In this document: positions 5,405 to 7,507 of the stretch, piece by piece
Position numbering within the stretch: position 1 is the stretch's first letter
Layout: each line of letters starts with the position of its first letter
NCBI GenBank assembly: GCA_029864385.1
Contig: JAOTTL010000169.1
Coordinates: 1-7,507 of the forward strand
Origin: SG8-41 sp029864385
GTDB taxonomy: Bacteria; Pseudomonadota; Gammaproteobacteria; Burkholderiales; SG8-41
Length of the DNA stretch: 7,507 bases
Reading direction: 5' to 3'
The notes under the pieces: generated by a model
Told to the model about the DNA's origin: nothing
The model's input: only the letters and a program-made list of their open reading frames with translations
Database searches by the model: none
Translations under genes and position numbers: made by a program

Positions 5405-5449
5405 ATGAGTAAGGCACCCGACAATCGTTTGATGTACCGACACCTATGA
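5405..5449 (+). CDS. Possible 14-codon leader peptide coupled to the amidohydrolase
   Basis: ATG 5405 opens a frame reading MSKAPDNRLMYRHL and stopping at TGA 5447-5449, which overlaps the amidohydrolase ATG (5446-5448) as ATGA. A strong GGTGGAG (5389-5395) lies 9 nt before this ATG, whereas the amidohydrolase ATG has no Shine-Dalgarno of its own. Ribosomes could therefore load here and restart on the main gene. The peptide is unfamiliar. It might instead be the stub of a disrupted gene. Confidence 0.3.
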   Translation: MSKAPDNRLMYRHL

Positions 5450-6324
5450 CGACTCGCAAACCCGAACCGCCCGTTTGTCCCGGCCCCGACCTGAATCCGC
5501 GGAGGGCATCGTTCGCCATGCCGCCCGGCGCCACCGACTGCCACGCCCATGTGTTTGGCATGCGCAAGCAGTACGGCTACGCCGATGACCGGCAATACAC
5601 GCCGCCCCCGATTTATCTGAAAGACTATCTGGCGATGCACGATGCCGTGGGTTTTGCGCGCGGCGTGGTGGTGCAGTCGGGCGTGCATGGCACGAACAAC
5701 AGCGTGATCGTCGATGCCATCGCACAATCAAAGGGGCGGCTGCGCGGCATTGCCTTGTTGCGCGAGGATATTTCCGGTGCCGAACTGGAAGCGCTGGATA
5801 AAGCGGGCGTACGCGGCTTTCGGGTGAATCTGGTGGCGAAAGTTGGCGTGCAATTCGAGGCCGCCAGAAAACTTGCCGCCCGCGTGGCCCGTCTCGGATG
5901 GCACGCACAGTTCCTGCTCGATATCGAAAAGTTTCCCGACTTCGACCGCATTGCAGCGGAGTTTCCGAGCGAAATGGTGATCGATCACATGGGCCGTCCC
6001 GATCCACGGGCGGGTGTGAACGCGCGTGGCTTTCAAGCGTTGATCAGTGCGTTGCACGGCGGACGCGTGTGGTCGAAGCTATCCGCGCCGTATCGCACCT
6101 CGCACGCACCGATTCCTTACGACGATCTCACGCCGTTCGCACGCGCGCTGGTGGCTGCCGCGCCGGAACGTCTCGTGTTCGGCACTGACTGGCCGCACGT
6201 GATGATGGAAAGCGAAATGCCGAACGACGGTGTGCTGACCGATCAGCTCGCGGTGTGGGTGCCCGATGCGGCTATCCGCGCGCGAATACTCGTAGACAAT
6301 CCGCAACGCCTGTATCGGTTTTGA
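5446..6324 (+). CDS. Amidohydrolase family 2 protein, LigI-like (2-pyrone-4,6-dicarboxylate hydrolase group)
   Basis: This is a 292-residue TIM-barrel amidohydrolase (Amidohydro_2). Visible signatures are the strand-1 HxH motif DCHAHVFG (His33, His35), VIDHMGRPD with His181, and FGTDWPH with Asp248, the catalytic Asp after strand 8. Spacing and length match LigI, which opens 2-pyrone-4,6-dicarboxylate lactone in lignin-derived aromatic breakdown; from memory its catalytic base is also Asp248. Arg217 in APYRTS may bind a carboxylate. Related proteins act on other lactones and dicarboxylates, so the substrate is open. No signal peptide, so it is cytoplasmic. ATG 5446 is chosen because the PxCPGPDxNPR lead-in (9-19) is usual in the family; ATG at codon 25, behind a GGAGGG, is an alternative. 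The gene is intact and lies alone between two dead transposases, with a possible leader at 5405-5449 providing translation initiation. Confidence 0.88.
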   Translation: MTTRKPEPPVCPGPDLNPRRASFAMPPGATDCHAHVFGMRKQYGYADDRQYTPPPIYLKDYLAMHDAVGFARGVVVQSGVHGTNNSVIVDAIAQSKGRLRGIALLREDISGAELEALDKAGVRGFRVNLVAKVGVQFEAARKLAARVARLGWHAQFLLDIEKFPDFDRIAAEFPSEMVIDHMGRPDPRAGVNARGFQALISALHGGRVWSKLSAPYRTSHAPIPYDDLTPFARALVAAAPERLVFGTDWPHVMMESEMPNDGVLTDQLAVWVPDAAIRARILVDNPQRLYRF

Positions 6325-6346
6325 GTCCGCGAGAAGCGCTCGGACT
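6324..6346 (+). terminator. Hairpin directly after the amidohydrolase stop
   Basis: AGTCCG (6324-6329) and CGGACT (6341-6346) form a perfect 6-bp stem around an 11-nt loop, starting inside the TGA stop. No T-run follows, so it is at best a weak terminator or an mRNA 3'-end stabiliser. Confidence 0.3.
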
Positions 6347-6395
6347 GCGTGCAGGTAGTCATCGCGCTCATCGTGACCTCCGTATTGTTTATTTG

Positions 6396-6479
6396 TTCGA
6401 ACGACAGCCCGCGGTAGACATCTGGCATGGCGTACTGTACAACAATTCGAACGAAGTCCGCGGTAGACTTCCGGCATGG
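6396..6479 (+). repeat. Tandem imperfect repeat of 34/35 bp, period 50 bp
   Basis: Copy A (6396-6430) and copy B (6446-6479) both start TTCGAACGA, share CCGCGGTAGAC and end GGCATGG. They differ by three substitutions and one single-base indel. A 15-bp unique spacer, including the small palindrome GTACTGTAC, separates them. Each copy contains the palindromes TTCGAA and CCGCGG. Copy B ends on the original start codon of the broken transposase (ATG 6476), so the repeat probably belongs to that element's end and promoter region, for example duplicated transposase- or regulator-binding sites. Confidence 0.7.
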
Positions 6480-7483
6480 GTTTCGTGCCACCGTTACTGT
6501 CGTTTCTACTGATGGTGGTGGTGGTGTCGGGTTAGGTTTACCGACATCAGTTGATCGTCATTGAGTTTCTCCAAGCCGAGAACCGGCTGCTCAAGGAGCG
6601 GCCGCGTGGCAAGCGAATCCGATTTACTGATGCCGAGCGGGCACTCTTGGCGAGGAAGGCCAAGGCCGTCGGGTGCAAAGCGCTCCTGAAGCTCGATACC
6701 CTCGTTTCGCCCGACACGCTGCTTCGTTGGCATCGGCGGCTGGTCGCTCAGAAATGGAACTACGCGCACCGGCGCGGTCCAGGTCGCCCGGGGATCATCC
6801 GCGAGATCTCGGACTTGATCGTGCGCATGGCGCTGGATAATCCAAAGTGGGGATACACCCGGATTCAAGGTGCGCTGGCCAACCTGCGCCACAAGGTGGG
6901 TCGCGGTACGGTTGCCAACGTGCTGACGCGCAACGGTGTGGAGCCCGCGCCAGAGCGAGGCAGGCGCACGAAGTGGTCGACGTTTCTGAAGGCGCATTGG
7001 AAGGTCTTCGCAGCCAGTGACTTCTTCAGTATCGAAGTCTGGACGGGCAGGGGACTGGTAACCCACTACGTGCTGTTTGTGATCAGCCTCGCCGACCGGA
7101 TCGTTCACATCGCAGGGATCACGACGCAACCCGACGAAGCGTGGATGCTTCAGGTCGCGCGCAATTTGGTGGACGAGGAGGGTGGGGCGCTTTCGACGAA
7201 GCGCTACCTGATCATCGATCGAGACGCGAAGTACTCGGCACAATTCCGCAAACTGGTGGAGGAGTGTGCGACGGAAGTGATCCGGCTGCGGCTGCTTTCG
7301 TCAGATTTGAATGCTTACGCGGAGCGCTTCGTACGCTCGATCAAGGAGGAATGCCTGGGGAAGATGATTTTCATTGGGCAGGCGTCCTTGCGTCGAGCGA
7401 TCTCGGAGTACGTGACGCATTACAAGTATGCTTCATTCTGCCCATCACGCTATGTGGTTGATAGATCGAGACTGGCTTGCTGA
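6476..7483 (+). pseudogene. Integrase-core (DDE) transposase with amber codon and lost C-terminus
   Basis: The original start is probably ATG 6476: its frame reads MGFVPPLLSFLLMVVVVSG, then TAG (6533-6535), then VYRHQLIVIEFLQAENRLLK in the same frame as the long downstream open frame. Relatives often have Trp or a similar residue there, so TGG to TAG is likely. Translation could restart at TTG 6551, giving 310 residues. The rest shows an N-terminal helix-turn-helix region (IRFTDAERALLARKAKAVG) and an integrase core. In 6551-based numbering the triad is Asp157 (ASDFF), Asp223 (IIDRD) and Glu258 (AYAERF), 34 residues between the last two. The usual PPRSPNLNAYAERF segment has become LLSSDLNAYAERF. 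After EYVTHYKYA the family tail (about HxxRNHQGL to the end) is replaced by unrelated residues to the stop at 7481-7483. I judge it non-functional despite the intact triad. Confidence 0.75.
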
Positions 7484-7507
7484 GTGGGTGGTGATGTAGG
7501 GTTGCAA

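Noticed and set aside
6079..6491. Minus-strand frames with MPEVYRGL/MPDVYRGL starts
   Set aside because: The similar starts come only from the tandem 34/35-bp repeat; the remainder is antisense to the amidohydrolase and unlike any family I know.
6506..7243. A 245-codon minus-strand frame opposite the transposase
   Set aside because: It is antisense to a clear transposase core, and its apparent His-rich end comes from the GGT-rich run at 6513-6525.

Overview
The window reads as a high-GC proteobacterial chromosome, most likely a betaproteobacterium of the Burkholderiales type. That rests on the style of the tRNA-Cys remnant, the insertion-sequence families and the codon use; it is an inference, not a proof. 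It is an accessory region: three intact or edge-cut catabolic-type enzyme genes and one complete toxin-antitoxin pair sit among decayed mobile-element pieces.

Layout. (1) 1-837, minus strand: the N-terminal 279 codons of a CocE/NonD-type serine hydrolase, cut by the window edge. (2) 838-1998: about 1.16 kb without an intact gene. It holds a 10-bp-period repeat, two 15-bp palindromes, a scrap of an integrase-type transposase with a 25-bp repeat at its edge, and the 3' half of a tRNA-Cys(GCA) that looks like an integration (att) scar. A possible transposase tail follows. (3) 1999-3663, minus strand: a thiamine-diphosphate enzyme of the benzoylformate decarboxylase/acetolactate synthase superfamily. 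A transposase N-terminal fragment lies directly upstream. (4) 3995-4943, plus strand: a well-formed promoter with an overlapping inverted repeat, then a Xre/MbcA/ParS-type antitoxin and a RES-domain toxin overlapping by 4 bp. (5) 4944-5361: a frameshifted C-terminal piece of a RelE/HigB-type toxin, then a second copy of the 25-bp repeat and the C-terminal end of an integrase-type transposase on the minus strand. (6) 5405-6324, plus strand: a possible 14-codon leader overlapping an intact amidohydrolase of the LigI-like (2-pyrone-4,6-dicarboxylate hydrolase) group. (7) 6396-7483, plus strand: a tandem 34/35-bp repeat leading into a third integrase-type transposase, broken by an amber codon near its start and by loss of its C-terminus.

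The hydrolase, the ThDP decarboxylase-like enzyme and the amidohydrolase would each fit catabolism of aromatic or other carboxylated compounds. They are on different strands and separated by mobile debris, so nothing in the sequence shows that they form one pathway. The RES/Xre pair is a self-contained addiction module that could stabilise the region. I see no convincing wholly new system. The most informative signals are the tRNA-Cys scar, the repeated 25-mer at two transposase remnants about 3.75 kb apart, and the dead RelE-type toxin directly behind the live-looking RES toxin.
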